From NCBI GenBank assembly GCA_002839825.1, contig PGYU01000005.1, positions 124,001-188,000 of the forward strand: a DNA stretch of 64,000 nt. The letters are read 5' to 3'. Shown here one piece after another: positions 1 to 7,623 of the stretch. Position 1 is the stretch's first letter. Each line of letters begins with the position of its first letter. Origin of the DNA: Ignavibacteriae bacterium HGW-Ignavibacteriae-1 (GTDB lineage: Bacteria > Bacteroidota > Ignavibacteria > Kapaibacteriales > UBA2268). Both the position numbers and the translations under genes were made by a program. The notes beneath the pieces were generated by a model. That model made no database searches. It was not told the DNA's origin and saw only the letters and a program-made list of their open reading frames with translations.

Positions 1-38
1 CCAATGTATCCTGAAGCTCCTGTTAGTAGTATTTTCAT
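1..38 (-). CDS. NAD(P)-dependent epimerase/reductase, N-terminal fragment
   Basis: The minus strand opens with an ATG at 38 and reads MKILLTGASGYIG before running off the window edge. The pattern TGASGYIG is the glycine-rich dinucleotide-binding turn at the very N-terminus of extended short-chain dehydrogenases (NAD-dependent epimerases, dTDP-sugar reductases, NmrA-like proteins). Only 12 codons are visible, so the substrate class cannot be told. Confidence 0.6.
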   Translation of the reverse strand, partial: MKILLTGASGYI

Positions 39-84
39 TTTTCTATATTTAATAACGTTAAGTGTATTTGAGCAGTATCGGATT

Positions 85-450
85 TTATCCCACTCTTAAT
101 ATTTTTTCCATCTTCCTGCCTTTCGCCAATTCGTCCACCAACTTATCTAAATATCTGACTTGTTGAGTAAGCGGATTGTCGATCTCCTCTATACGGTAAC
201 CACATATTACTCCGGTAATTAGGTGTGCATTTGGATTCAAAGTAGCATGTTGGAAGAAGGTTTCAAATGAGACCTTTTTATCAATTAAATCTTGCAACTT
301 GTTATAATCGAAACCTGTTAGCCATTCGATTACTTGGTGCAATTCATCTTTCGTTCTACCTTTGCTCTCCACTTTTGTGACATAGTGCGGATATACGGAA
401 GCAAATGTCATTTTTGCCATACGCTCATTATGTTCGGGTGTTATATTCAT
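85..450 (-). CDS. DUF2200 family protein
   Basis: A 121-residue cytosolic protein with no signal peptide or membrane segment. The N-terminal pattern ERMAKMTFASVYPHYVTKVE and the central IEWLTGFD and GVICGYRIEEI blocks match the small conserved DUF2200 family, whose biochemical role is unknown. Length is normal for the family, so the gene looks intact. It lies 46 bp from the truncated epimerase on the same strand. Family assignment is from recognition of these motifs; function is not claimed. Confidence 0.8.
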   Translation of the reverse strand: MNITPEHNERMAKMTFASVYPHYVTKVESKGRTKDELHQVIEWLTGFDYNKLQDLIDKKVSFETFFQHATLNPNAHLITGVICGYRIEEIDNPLTQQVRYLDKLVDELAKGRKMEKILRVG

Positions 451-516
451 GTTTATTTCAATTTTAATTTATGATAACTATTTAACTGTTATAGTCACAC
501 TGATTTTTTTTGGATT

Positions 517-1734
517 TTACTCACTTTTAATTATCGTCTTAACAATTCTATCCTTGCCGGAATAAGCAATCATTAAGTAAAATCCTTGCGGAAGATTTGA
601 TAAGTCTAAACTTACCCTATTTGAAGGATAATTATGTTCAATAATTTTTCTTCCATTAATTTCAAATAATTCAATTCTGTGTATTATTTGTTCGTCTCGA
701 CCAACGATATTCAAAAAGTCAATAGTTGGGTTTGGAAAAACAGGAATGCCAAGTTCTTCAAAGTCGTTAGAAACACTCATTCCCAGGTCATTGATAATAA
801 TAGATTTGAATGCAAAATACTTCCAGTTTGTTAATCTAAGGTGTCGAAGATTATTTGTATAGGAAAGGACTCCATATGTTGTATAGATTTCATTATTCTT
901 TACTTTAATAATTGAACTTCCACTCTCGCCCGGGATGCCATTCGTTTTAGAAATACGCAAGTGATGTTCTTCAGCAATATCTACAATTCCATAATTATAG
1001 TAAAGAGTATCGCCATTATAAACAGTTGAGTCAATTGCTAAAACTGTATTAGCCGGATAAGAAAATTTATAAAAAATCCCATCCATCAATGAATTATCAT
1101 CAGAGTCAAATCCTATGCTTACCCAACCCGTTTCTTCACCGACGGGTATCTCAAGTTCCAATACCGCAATATCAGTATCGAATAAATTCCAATTCTCGAA
1201 GATAAAAACCTTTTTCACCCAGGTGCAATCAAAATTTTGATTTGGCGAGCCATAATCGAAAACCGGACAGACAAAAAATGAGTCGTGTGATAAAATGTTT
1301 TTGTTGTTTACCGCAACACAATGGGCTGCTGTCAAGACGTGTTTTTTGCTAATCATTATCCCTGAGCATAAGTTCTTCAAAGAGTCATTTTGAAATTTAA
1401 AGAGTTTAGCGCTCGTTCTAATTGGAAAGCTATTTATATCAAAATCTATAGATGCATGTCTTTTTTGTGAGAAATTAGAATTCGGAAAAACATTTTCAGT
1501 TGGCGGTGTGCTGCTAAGATTGCAGTAGTTGCTATCGAAATTTCCAAAATTGAAAGTTGTTCGTTCATTCTGTAGCTCAACATCGAATTCGGGTATTTCT
1601 AAAGTGTCAACTACTCCGGTCATCAAATCAAAAGAGAGTATTCGCCGCTCTTGTGAATAGGATACTGAAGAAACAATGAACACAATGATAAATATAAATA
1701 ATTTCATTAACTTACCAAACATTTTTTTTACCAT
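517..1734 (-). CDS. Secreted trypsin-like serine protease with T9SS sorting domain
   Basis: A 405-residue secreted protease. Residues 1-28 form a signal peptide ending SVSYSQ. The chymotrypsin-fold catalytic triad is visible as His138 (LTAAHC), Asp188 (FDTDIAVLEL) and Ser271 (GIPGESGSS), so the enzyme is probably active. From about residue 330 a type A T9SS C-terminal domain begins with FPNPTIDFLNIVG and ends QGFYLMIAYSG...KTIIKSE, which should direct it through the outer membrane and onto the surface or into the medium. An exact Bacteroidota-type promoter lies just upstream (1755-1784), giving a very short leader without a Shine-Dalgarno sequence. Substrate is unknown. Confidence 0.88.
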   Translation of the reverse strand: MVKKMFGKLMKLFIFIIVFIVSSVSYSQERRILSFDLMTGVVDTLEIPEFDVELQNERTTFNFGNFDSNYCNLSSTPPTENVFPNSNFSQKRHASIDFDINSFPIRTSAKLFKFQNDSLKNLCSGIMISKKHVLTAAHCVAVNNKNILSHDSFFVCPVFDYGSPNQNFDCTWVKKVFIFENWNLFDTDIAVLELEIPVGEETGWVSIGFDSDDNSLMDGIFYKFSYPANTVLAIDSTVYNGDTLYYNYGIVDIAEEHHLRISKTNGIPGESGSSIIKVKNNEIYTTYGVLSYTNNLRHLRLTNWKYFAFKSIIINDLGMSVSNDFEELGIPVFPNPTIDFLNIVGRDEQIIHRIELFEINGRKIIEHNYPSNRVSLDLSNLPQGFYLMIAYSGKDRIVKTIIKSE

Positions 1735-1754
1735 AATAAAAATCTCTACAATAA

Positions 1755-1784
1755 CAAACTTACAAAAAATATTAGTCAGTACAA
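1755..1784 (-). promoter_or_regulatory. Bacteroidota-type sigma-A promoter
   Basis: On the minus strand TTG (1782-1784) is followed by 19 bp and TAAGTTTG (1755-1762), an exact fit to the Bacteroidota TTG/TAnnTTTG consensus. It sits 21 bp before the ATG of the trypsin-like protease. Confidence 0.65.
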
Positions 1785-1857
1785 AACAGTACTAGATTCT
1801 AAAGAGTATTTATATTTATAATCGTCCCATTCTATATTACAAATCAAAATTGCCTTA

Positions 1858-2337
1858 CTACAAAAGCTCTTTTACCATTTTATAGTTTACTATTTCAACG
1901 CCTCGAATTATATTTGTCTGTTTTTGAAGAGTCCTAAATCCTTTCTTCTCAAAAAATGCTTTTGCTGTTATGCTAACGTCTGATGTCAGAACTTTAGACT
2001 CTTTTTTGATTGCTTCCGCTTCAATTTCCGAATAGAGTCGGTCGGCAATTCCTTGTCTTTGGTAGTCTTTGTGAACGTAAAGAAAGTCTAAATAATCATT
2101 CCCTTTCAATGAAGCAAATCCAACAATTTTGTTGTCCAACTCAGCGATAAGAAAATATTGTGTGGTTAATTTGTCAATCAACCTTTCTGTGTTTTCAATT
2201 GAAGATGTCCAAACTTTAATTTCCTCAGGTGAATAGTCGTCTTTGCAGACAGCTGAAATTGTGTCCACAAACATTCTTTGGATCTCTGGCAAGTTACTAA
2301 GGTTAGAATGTCGAATTGATAAATTTGGTTTATCCAT
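1858..2337 (-). CDS. GNAT family N-acetyltransferase (copy 1)
   Basis: A 159-residue single-domain GCN5-related acetyltransferase. The acetyl-CoA binding segment is clear: YLDFLYVHKDYQRQGIADRL (about residues 82-101) carries the Q/RxxGxG/A pyrophosphate loop (RQGIAD), followed by the usual helix and a final strand AFFEKKGFRT. No signal or membrane segment, so cytosolic. It is about 84% identical (133 of 159 by hand count) to the gene at 6993-7475, showing recent duplication. Substrate unknown; small GNATs of this type modify antibiotics, amino acids or peptides. Confidence 0.9.
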   Translation of the reverse strand: MDKPNLSIRHSNLSNLPEIQRMFVDTISAVCKDDYSPEEIKVWTSSIENTERLIDKLTTQYFLIAELDNKIVGFASLKGNDYLDFLYVHKDYQRQGIADRLYSEIEAEAIKKESKVLTSDVSITAKAFFEKKGFRTLQKQTNIIRGVEIVNYKMVKELL

Positions 2338-2487
2338 GGGTCTGTAAAGGTGTCATCTAAAAAATATAATTAAAATGCTTTTCTTTCGAAATGGAAAATT
2401 CTTTTCAGTTATATCCATATATCACGAACAATTTCAACGACTTTGAAAAGATTCTCAACCCATATATTATTTTTTGAGGATAAGCGG

Positions 2488-2679
2488 CTATGTGCTGATT
2501 TTCTTTTTTTTCAGTCCAATAATAATGAATGCTATACCTAAAAGCAATATTATTGCTGAACCCCAAACATAACCTTTGCCGTAATGCGATAATACATTGT
2601 AGTCCAAAAAATACCGACTGCCTTGGAACATACCGATGATAAATAGAATTATTCCAATTGTAAGGATTACTTTTTTCAT
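2488..2679 (-). CDS. Small two-pass membrane protein, unknown
   Basis: A 63-residue protein with two hydrophobic segments (about residues 3-20 and 38-56) joined by a short polar loop rich in Tyr, and a Lys-rich C-terminus (LKKKKIST) that probably stays in the cytoplasm. I do not recognise a family. It lies downstream of the Bor-like lipoprotein gene on the same strand, with a 9-bp hairpin in the 58-bp gap, so it may be a weakly coupled second gene. Confidence 0.55.
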   Translation of the reverse strand: MKKVILTIGIILFIIGMFQGSRYFLDYNVLSHYGKGYVWGSAIILLLGIAFIIIGLKKKKIST

Positions 2680-2698
2680 TTTTTTCTGAATTAATAGC

Positions 2699-2723
2699 CA
2701 GGGTTATTTTAATTATAACCCTG
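2699..2723 (-). terminator. Perfect 9-bp hairpin between two small genes
   Basis: CAGGGTTAT and ATAACCCTG form a perfect stem with a 7-nt AT loop, between the stop of the Bor-like gene and the start of the 63-residue membrane protein. No U-run follows in either direction, so it is more likely an attenuator or mRNA-stabilising hairpin than a strong intrinsic terminator. Confidence 0.45.
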
Positions 2724-2737
2724 ACATTGAATATACT

Positions 2738-3031
2738 TTATTTTAGAACTGTAGTTGTAGTTGGCGTATAAATACCAAATGTAATAGCATTCAATAAGCC
2801 ATCAACAAAAGTATGCTGAATTGTCACAGTATAGTTTGCTGCACCACCTGCCATTTTTGTGGGGTCTGAAGTTTTAATAGGTGCTAAACCATAAATTAAG
2901 TAATGGTTTTTCTCTGTTACTTCAATACCCGATTTGGCACCTTCGCCTACATTATAGGTCAAAGTGTAACAAGATGCCATTAAAAAAGAAATCGCTACTA
3001 TCAGAAACAAACTCACAAATGTTCTTCTCAT
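2738..3031 (-). CDS. Bor/Iss-like lipoprotein
   Basis: A 97-residue lipoprotein. The signal peptide ends in a lipobox (FLMASC, Cys at about residue 21). The mature part matches the Bor family: HYLIYGLAPIKTSDPTKMAGG, then HTFVDGLLNAITFGIYTPTT, equivalent to the family's QTFVNGLLGFITLGIYTP signature. Bor/Iss proteins of lambdoid prophages and ExPEC plasmids sit in the outer membrane and affect serum resistance; family members in other phyla have unknown roles. The message carries a ~190-nt leader from the promoter at 3231-3261, including the conserved element at 3054-3122. Confidence 0.8.
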   Translation of the reverse strand: MRRTFVSLFLIVAISFLMASCYTLTYNVGEGAKSGIEVTEKNHYLIYGLAPIKTSDPTKMAGGAANYTVTIQHTFVDGLLNAITFGIYTPTTTTVLK

Positions 3032-3053
3032 CGTATATACCCCTAATGTTTAC

Positions 3054-3122
3054 TTCCTACTCATAAGGCTTTTCGGAATACGCCCCGTTTTTTCGAGTGG
3101 GTTCTGGTCTCCACATTCTCGG
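3054..3122 (-). promoter_or_regulatory. Conserved 5'-leader element, copy 1
   Basis: A ~67-nt block nearly identical (two or three substitutions and two 1-nt indels) to 15364-15430. Both copies lie on the minus strand between a Bacteroidota-type promoter and the start codon of a small membrane or lipoprotein gene; the two downstream genes are unrelated. On the RNA, CCCACTC can pair with GAGTAGG around an inner CGGG/TCCG hairpin. I do not recognise a known riboswitch or RNA family. Confidence 0.7.
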
Positions 3123-3230
3123 TTAAACACTAAATATCTGTCATAACGGGTGGTCAGCCCTTTTCAACCTGAAATTCATATATTTAACTTTCAAAAACTC
3201 GTTTATTACTTAATAAAAAAATTTCTATTA

Positions 3231-3261
3231 CAAACATACAAAAAAGGTTTAAAAAAAGCAA
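3231..3261 (-). promoter_or_regulatory. Bacteroidota-type promoter for the Bor-like gene
   Basis: Minus strand TTG (3259-3261), 20 bp, TATGTTTG (3231-3238). Predicted transcription starts near 3224, about 190 nt before the ATG, so the leader includes the conserved element at 3054-3122. Confidence 0.55.
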
Positions 3262-3279
3262 AAAAAAAAATCGTTCGTC

Positions 3280-3440
3280 CCGTCTTTGTTCCTCGTCCCG
3301 GCTTTGTTACAAAGACGGCAGGGGGATTTTGTCTTGTTAGTTGTAACAAAGACGGTAGGGGACAGAGCAGTTAGCTGTCTTTGTAACAAGAACAGGACAC
3401 TTATCCCACGAATCATTCCGTGGGCTAAGATATTCTCATG
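3280..3440. repeat. Intergenic repeat cluster with REP-like palindrome
   Basis: Contains a palindrome centred on CTTTGTTACAAAG (3298-3318), an inverted or direct reprise of GTAACAAAGACGG (3343-3356), GTCTTTGTAACAA (3377-3389) and a REP-like hairpin CCCACG...CGTGGG (3405-3424). The segment 3377-3440 aligns with 8244-8305 over about 60 bp at roughly 75%. It lies at the 3' side of the DUF998 operon. No coding sequence is supported here. Confidence 0.65.
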
Positions 3441-3473
3441 ATGGATTTGAATGATATAGTATTAATAAAAGTT

Positions 3474-4100
3474 TTAGAGCAATAAATATGCAATATAAAT
3501 TACCCAAATGATATAACAGAATACCAACAATCTATTATTATAACCAACAATTGCAATCACTCCTTTTGGAACTACTGTTATTGGTGGCGAATCTTTGTCC
3601 CATTTTATTCCTGCTTTTTTGAAACCTGAAAACATGAGCATCATCGATAATGCCATCAGTATTAAGCTTATCCAAGTCGAATGTGCAAAAATTAAAGTAT
3701 TTATATTGCTAATTATTCCGACATTTAATAAATGATATGTTAGAAATACCGCTGCTATAGGTAGGGTAGGAACACCAAGGGCAAATGCCATGCCGTGCTT
3801 AGGGTGGTTTACATCATATAAACCACCACATATTGCACCAATACCGGAAATAGCAAGCAATATTACACCCAAGTATGCCCAAAATCCACTAACTATTGAA
3901 ACTAACCCAAAGGCGAGTAACAGTGAGCTTGCTCCCCACATGTAAAAGAACAAAGTAAGAATCCATTTGTATTTACCCAATGCGTATTCGCTCACCATAC
4001 GCCATCTTGGATTAAATTCCGGACTCGTGAAATGTAGTGTCAACAAACTTAGTAAAGATATTGCACCCGTTAAGATGGAAAGTATTGCTAAAGTTTTCAT
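3474..4100 (-). CDS. DUF998 family integral membrane protein (copy 2)
   Basis: A 208-residue protein with six predicted membrane segments. The N-terminal signature LHFTSPEFNPRWRMVSEYALG matches the DUF998 family, whose function is not known. It is a clear paralogue of the adjacent gene at 4119-4781, sharing SPEF.P.WRMVSEYALG, GMA/GIA..GVPT.PIA and the C-terminal DSPP..VP.GV.A.VGY.NR block, so the pair arose by tandem duplication. It is the last gene of the ArsR-SRPBCC-DUF998-DUF998 operon, 18 bp after its paralogue. Confidence 0.8.
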   Translation of the reverse strand: MKTLAILSILTGAISLLSLLTLHFTSPEFNPRWRMVSEYALGKYKWILTLFFYMWGASSLLLAFGLVSIVSGFWAYLGVILLAISGIGAICGGLYDVNHPKHGMAFALGVPTLPIAAVFLTYHLLNVGIISNINTLIFAHSTWISLILMALSMMLMFSGFKKAGIKWDKDSPPITVVPKGVIAIVGYNNRLLVFCYIIWVIYIAYLLL

Positions 4101-4118
4101 ATATTTAGAATTTAATTA

Positions 4119-4781
4119 TTATTTGTGAATATTTTTAATTGCTTTCGCTACGTAAATTAGCCAAAATATATCTACTAAAATCAATATTCTGTTTACATAT
4201 CCAACGAGAGCAACAACACCATCAGGAACATGCGAGGGCGGGGGAGAATCAGGTCCCATTTGGATTCCTGCATTTTGAAATCCTGACATCATTACAAACA
4301 TTGTGATTACCATTAGTAGAAGTGAAATCCAAGTCCCGTGAGCGAGTAGTTTCATTGTTTTAGCTGCCGAAAACCATTCCGGTTTCTTACTTAAATGGTA
4401 TGAAATCAAAAGTGTTGCTATTGGTACGGTCGGTATTCCTAATAATCCTGCAATACCATGCCCCATCGGCTGGCTTACATCAAAATATGCGGCAAGTGAA
4501 GCTCCAACACCTGATATGAATAATAAGATTACTCCAACTTTTGCAGCCCGAGAGCTAACATGATTCCAAAGAGTAGCAGCTAACAAAATTGAACTCAAAC
4601 CCCAAAAAATAAAGAACAATGATACCAACCAGCGGTGATTTCCCAATGCGTATTCGCTCACCATACGCCAGTTGGGTTCAAATTCAGGACTAACAAAGTG
4701 TAATAGAAGCAAACTAATCAATGATATAGCAGATGATGCTATAGCAATATTTGGCAAGTTCGATTTTTGCATTTGTTCCAT
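4119..4781 (-). CDS. DUF998 family integral membrane protein (copy 1)
   Basis: A 220-residue six-pass membrane protein with the DUF998 signature SPEFEPNWRMVSEYALG near the N-terminus and conserved GIAGLLGIPTVPIATLL and PDGVVALVGYVNRI blocks. Starts 4 bp after the SRPBCC gene ends, so translation is probably coupled. Paralogue of 3474-4100. DUF998 proteins are often found with small-molecule or lipid genes, but no activity can be inferred; association with an ArsR/SRPBCC pair suggests response to a small hydrophobic ligand. Confidence 0.8.
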   Translation of the reverse strand: MEQMQKSNLPNIAIASSAISLISLLLLHFVSPEFEPNWRMVSEYALGNHRWLVSLFFIFWGLSSILLAATLWNHVSSRAAKVGVILLFISGVGASLAAYFDVSQPMGHGIAGLLGIPTVPIATLLISYHLSKKPEWFSAAKTMKLLAHGTWISLLLMVITMFVMMSGFQNAGIQMGPDSPPPSHVPDGVVALVGYVNRILILVDIFWLIYVAKAIKNIHK

Positions 4782-4785
4782 AAGT

Positions 4786-5286
4786 TTATATCTTAGAGTT
4801 AATAATAAGCTGATTCAATTGTTCCAAGCAAGCAGTGATTCCTTGCTCAAAGCCCATCTCAACTATTTTCTGAATTTGTTCGGCTGAGCTATAACTCATT
4901 TTAAAATCAACTCTTGTACCTGCTTCAGTAGTTGTAAATTCCATGCTACCTCTAGAGATAGGAAAATCAGGATTAATTGTGCCATTTTCATCACAAAAAG
5001 CATCTTCTAAATGAAAATTCTTAAAGATATCTATAGATAAGTAATCCATTCTACCCCAATGCTTTTCGTTTTCAGGACTTACCATAGCGTAATGCCAAAA
5101 GCCACCGACTGAAAAATCTTGAAATTTTGTTTCAGCTCTCCAAGGTGCCGGACCCCACCATTGGTCTAATATTTCACTAACTGTGAATGCTTTCCACACC
5201 AACTCTACAGGTGCGTTGAATTCTCGTGATACGAGAATGGTTTTTTCTTTTAAGTCTTTTACGACTTGGGTTGAAAATGTACTCAT
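4786..5286 (-). CDS. SRPBCC/AHSA1-like domain protein
   Basis: A 166-residue START-like (SRPBCC, Aha1-type) protein. Diagnostic sequence is [17 protein letters not shown] near residue 20, [22 protein letters not shown] in the middle and a C-terminal helix ending [10 protein letters not shown]. The fold encloses a hydrophobic pocket for a small ligand. Its ATG overlaps the stop of the ArsR-type regulator gene by 4 bp (ATGA), an arrangement very common for ArsR/SRPBCC pairs in Bacteroidota. The ligand is not known. Confidence 0.88.
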   Translation of the reverse strand: MSTFSTQVVKDLKEKTILVSREFNAPVELVWKAFTVSEILDQWWGPAPWRAETKFQDFSVGGFWHYAMVSPENEKHWGRMDYLSIDIFKNFHLEDAFCDENGTINPDFPISRGSMEFTTTEAGTRVDFKMSYSSAEQIQKIVEMGFEQGITACLEQLNQLIINSKI

Positions 5287-5603
5287 AATTTATTTGTATT
5301 TAGGGTTGATAATAAAGTGTCCAATTGGTTAAATCGGGTTTCCCATATTTTGCGAAATTGCTCTAACCAATGGTCTATTTCTTTCATTTTGTCAATTTCT
5401 AATTCGTAATAAATTTCTCTGCCTTGTTGTTCGTGTTTTATCAATTCACATTCACTCAAAATTCTCAAATGCTTCGATACCGCTTGTCGAGTCGTATCAA
5501 AATGCTCTGCAATAGCATTTGGAGTCATTGCTTGCAGGGCAATTAAAGCGATAATTGCCCTACGTGTCGGGTCGGCGATAGCCTGAAAAACGTCTCTTCT
5601 CAT
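5283..5603 (-). CDS. ArsR-family winged-helix regulator
   Basis: A 106-residue winged-helix DNA-binding protein. [12 protein letters not shown] begins the domain and the recognition helix is in [25 protein letters not shown] (residues about 31-55), typical of ArsR/HTH_20 regulators; the wing reads [12 protein letters not shown]. No cysteine-pair metal site is evident, so it is probably not a metal sensor. It is the first gene of a four-gene operon with SRPBCC and two DUF998 genes and is likely to autoregulate it. Confidence 0.9.
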   Translation of the reverse strand: MRRDVFQAIADPTRRAIIALIALQAMTPNAIAEHFDTTRQAVSKHLRILSECELIKHEQQGREIYYELEIDKMKEIDHWLEQFRKIWETRFNQLDTLLSTLNTNKL

Positions 5604-5774
5604 TTTAATCTTCTTATTATACTAAACGTGAAACCATTCGGTTGCAAATGTAAATATAATTTTTTAATCACGCAAATATTTTTTGAAAATTATTTATCGA
5701 GAAGCGAATATTCTTAAAAATTACGTGTCTCAATAACTCGCAAATTCATTCATTGGCTATGATTTCAAAGCATA

Positions 5775-6779
5775 TTAAATGAGTGTAACACCCGACAAAT
5801 CTACATCATAGCCTTTGAGAACGGCATACGTCAGCTTATCCATTTTGGCTCCGTCAAAGCAGATGGTTTTTAAAGCACGGAAATATTTATTAGTCAAAGC
5901 ATATGGCGAAGTGAAAGACACATTTTTAAGAGTCGCACCCTTGAAAGATACGTCGTTCAATGCAGTATTGTCAAACTTTACTCCGATAAAAGTTTGCCCG
6001 TCAAGACTCATCCATCGCAGGTCAGATTTTTTGAAGTCTACACCATCGAAAATACAGTTTTCAAAAGTAGATTTTCTGAGGTCAGTGGCTGTTATTTTGA
6101 CATCTTTCAGTTTGCTATTAACAAATTTTGCATCTTCTAAACCACAGGCATTGAAATTGGTACGCACAAGAATTGATTTATCGAAGCTGGCTTCAGTTAG
6201 GTCAAGTGCGGAAAAATCACAGTCAGTCAGATTTGCATTATCAAAATTTGTATTCCGCAAATTACTTGCTTTAAATATACTACCCGTAAGATTTGCTCCG
6301 GCAAAGTATGCTTCGTGCAAATCACTGGCTTCAAAAGAGCTACCAATTAGGTCTGCACCGGAAAAATCAGATCCGCTGAGAGCGCTCCCTTCAAACTTCC
6401 CTTTCTTAAATGTAACGCCTGCAAAGTCGCTCTTCTCAAGATTGCTCCCGCTGAAGTTAGCTAATATTTGTCGTTCATTAGAGTCCTTAAGGTCGGCATC
6501 ATCCTGTATAGTCTGCTCGCCGGTTACTTTTGCATCGATCATCTTAGCTTCCCTGTCATCGTCATTAGATTGAAAATTATCCGAAAAGTAGTTAAGGTCA
6601 ACACCCAGAATTTCCGCAAGACTATTAAAAGTGGTGATATCCGGCATTGATTCTCCGCGCTCCCACTTTCCGACAGCCTGTGGACTGATAAACAGAAGTT
6701 GAGCAAGCTGAGCTTGAGAAAAGTTATTTTTCTTGCGTGCTTCGGCTATTTTGTTGCCAATTGTTTTGCTATTCAACAT
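5775..6779 (-). CDS. XRE-type HTH regulator fused to pentapeptide repeats
   Basis: A 334-residue protein. Residues about 5-65 are an XRE/Cro helix-turn-helix (IAEARKKNNFSQAQLAQLLF...VGKWERGESMPD). Residues about 105-330 are pentapeptide repeats of the A(D/N)Lxx form, for example LEKSDFAG, GADLIGSSF, ANLTGSIF, NLRNTNF, which fold as a right-handed quadrilateral beta-helix. Pentapeptide proteins such as MfpA and Qnr mimic DNA and bind gyrase; fused to a DNA-binding domain the helix may act as a sensing or dimerising arm. The last two coils are degenerate. A 15-bp palindrome upstream (6875-6889) could be its operator. Confidence 0.88.
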   Translation of the reverse strand: MLNSKTIGNKIAEARKKNNFSQAQLAQLLFISPQAVGKWERGESMPDITTFNSLAEILGVDLNYFSDNFQSNDDDREAKMIDAKVTGEQTIQDDADLKDSNERQILANFSGSNLEKSDFAGVTFKKGKFEGSALSGSDFSGADLIGSSFEASDLHEAYFAGANLTGSIFKASNLRNTNFDNANLTDCDFSALDLTEASFDKSILVRTNFNACGLEDAKFVNSKLKDVKITATDLRKSTFENCIFDGVDFKKSDLRWMSLDGQTFIGVKFDNTALNDVSFKGATLKNVSFTSPYALTNKYFRALKTICFDGAKMDKLTYAVLKGYDVDLSGVTLI

Positions 6780-6874
6780 AATTAGTATCCCTATTTTTTA
6801 TAAAATTTGTTTTTTGACAATGCAAAACTACCTAATCTTATAATTGTATCTAAGTTATTTATTGTTGTAATATG

Positions 6875-6889
6875 ACAACTAATAGTTGT
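6875..6889. promoter_or_regulatory. Palindrome upstream of the XRE gene
   Basis: ACAACTA-A-TAGTTGT is a perfect 15-bp palindrome 96 bp before the XRE-pentapeptide start codon. XRE regulators often bind such sites next to their own promoter. A possible minus-strand -7 box TAGTTTTG lies at 6823-6830, but no good -33 element precedes it. Operator role is inference. Confidence 0.35.
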
Positions 6890-6992
6890 ATTTGTTGAAA
6901 ATGTAGGTTGATTTTAGTTTGCAGATGATACAAATACAGTGAATTGAAACGAGTATGGTGGATGTCTTTCAATGTGGACAATTTTAATTGTC

Positions 6993-7475
6993 TTACTGCA
7001 AAAGCTTTTTTACCATTTTATAGTTTACTATTTCGATATTCTTAATTATTTTTGTCTGCTTTTGAATAGTCCGAAATCCTTTCTTCTCAAAAAATGCTTT
7101 GGCTGTAATACTTACGTCTGATGTTAGAACTTTCGACTCTTTTCTAATTGCCTCTGCTTCAATGTCATTATATAATCGGTCGGCAATGCCTTGTCTTTGG
7201 TAGTCTTTATGAACATAAAGGAAGTCTAAATAGTCATTGTTTCCTAATGAAGCAAAACCAACAATTTTGTTGTCCAACTCAGCGATTAGAAAATATTGAG
7301 AGCTTAGTTTGTCAATCCATCTTTGAGTATTTTCAATTGAAGATGTCCAAACTTTAATTTGCTCCGGTGAATAGTCGACTTTGCAAATTGCCGAAATGGT
7401 GTCCACAAACATTCGTTGTATCTCAGCCAAGTCACTAAGTTTTGAATGTCGAATTGATATTTTTGAGTTTTTCAT
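6993..7475 (-). CDS. GNAT family N-acetyltransferase (copy 2)
   Basis: A 160-residue cytosolic acetyltransferase, 84% identical to the gene at 1858-2337. The acetyl-CoA loop YQRQGIADRL and C-terminal AFFEKKGFRT are unchanged. Differences cluster at the two ends and at a few surface positions (for example Leu to Trp in the ENTQRWIDKL segment), suggesting that both copies are under selection to keep the fold. Upstream and downstream intergenic sequences also share a few motifs, but the duplicated unit is essentially the gene. Confidence 0.9.
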   Translation of the reverse strand: MKNSKISIRHSKLSDLAEIQRMFVDTISAICKVDYSPEQIKVWTSSIENTQRWIDKLSSQYFLIAELDNKIVGFASLGNNDYLDFLYVHKDYQRQGIADRLYNDIEAEAIRKESKVLTSDVSITAKAFFEKKGFRTIQKQTKIIKNIEIVNYKMVKKLLQ

Positions 7476-7551
7476 ATTGTGTTTGGGTGTAGAATTGAAA
7501 ATTATTAGTATATCATTTCTCTTTATTGAATATTAAGAAATAGACAAATAT

Positions 7552-7571
7552 CCCACGAATAACCCTATGGG
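7552..7571. repeat. REP-like palindrome, degenerate copy
   Basis: TATCCCACGAAT followed by a short loop and TATGGGCTATGATAAT, the same arrangement and orientation as at 3403-3433 and 8272-8305. It lies about 50 bp beyond the stop of the minus-strand PEGA lipoprotein gene. Confidence 0.55.
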
Positions 7572-7623
7572 CTATGATAATGCGCTTAACCATACAATGA
7601 TTTAAAAACATTGTAAGTTAGGA

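Noticed and set aside
3054-3440. Integron attC sites / gene-cassette array for the small accessory genes
   Set aside because: The repeats do not show the paired R/L boxes of attC, no integron integrase is present, and several of the genes have their own promoters and form operons.
5815-6573. Long plus-strand open frame (252 codons)
   Set aside because: It is antisense to the pentapeptide repeats; the periodic codon pattern keeps the opposite frame open. Its sequence is low in complexity and matches no family.
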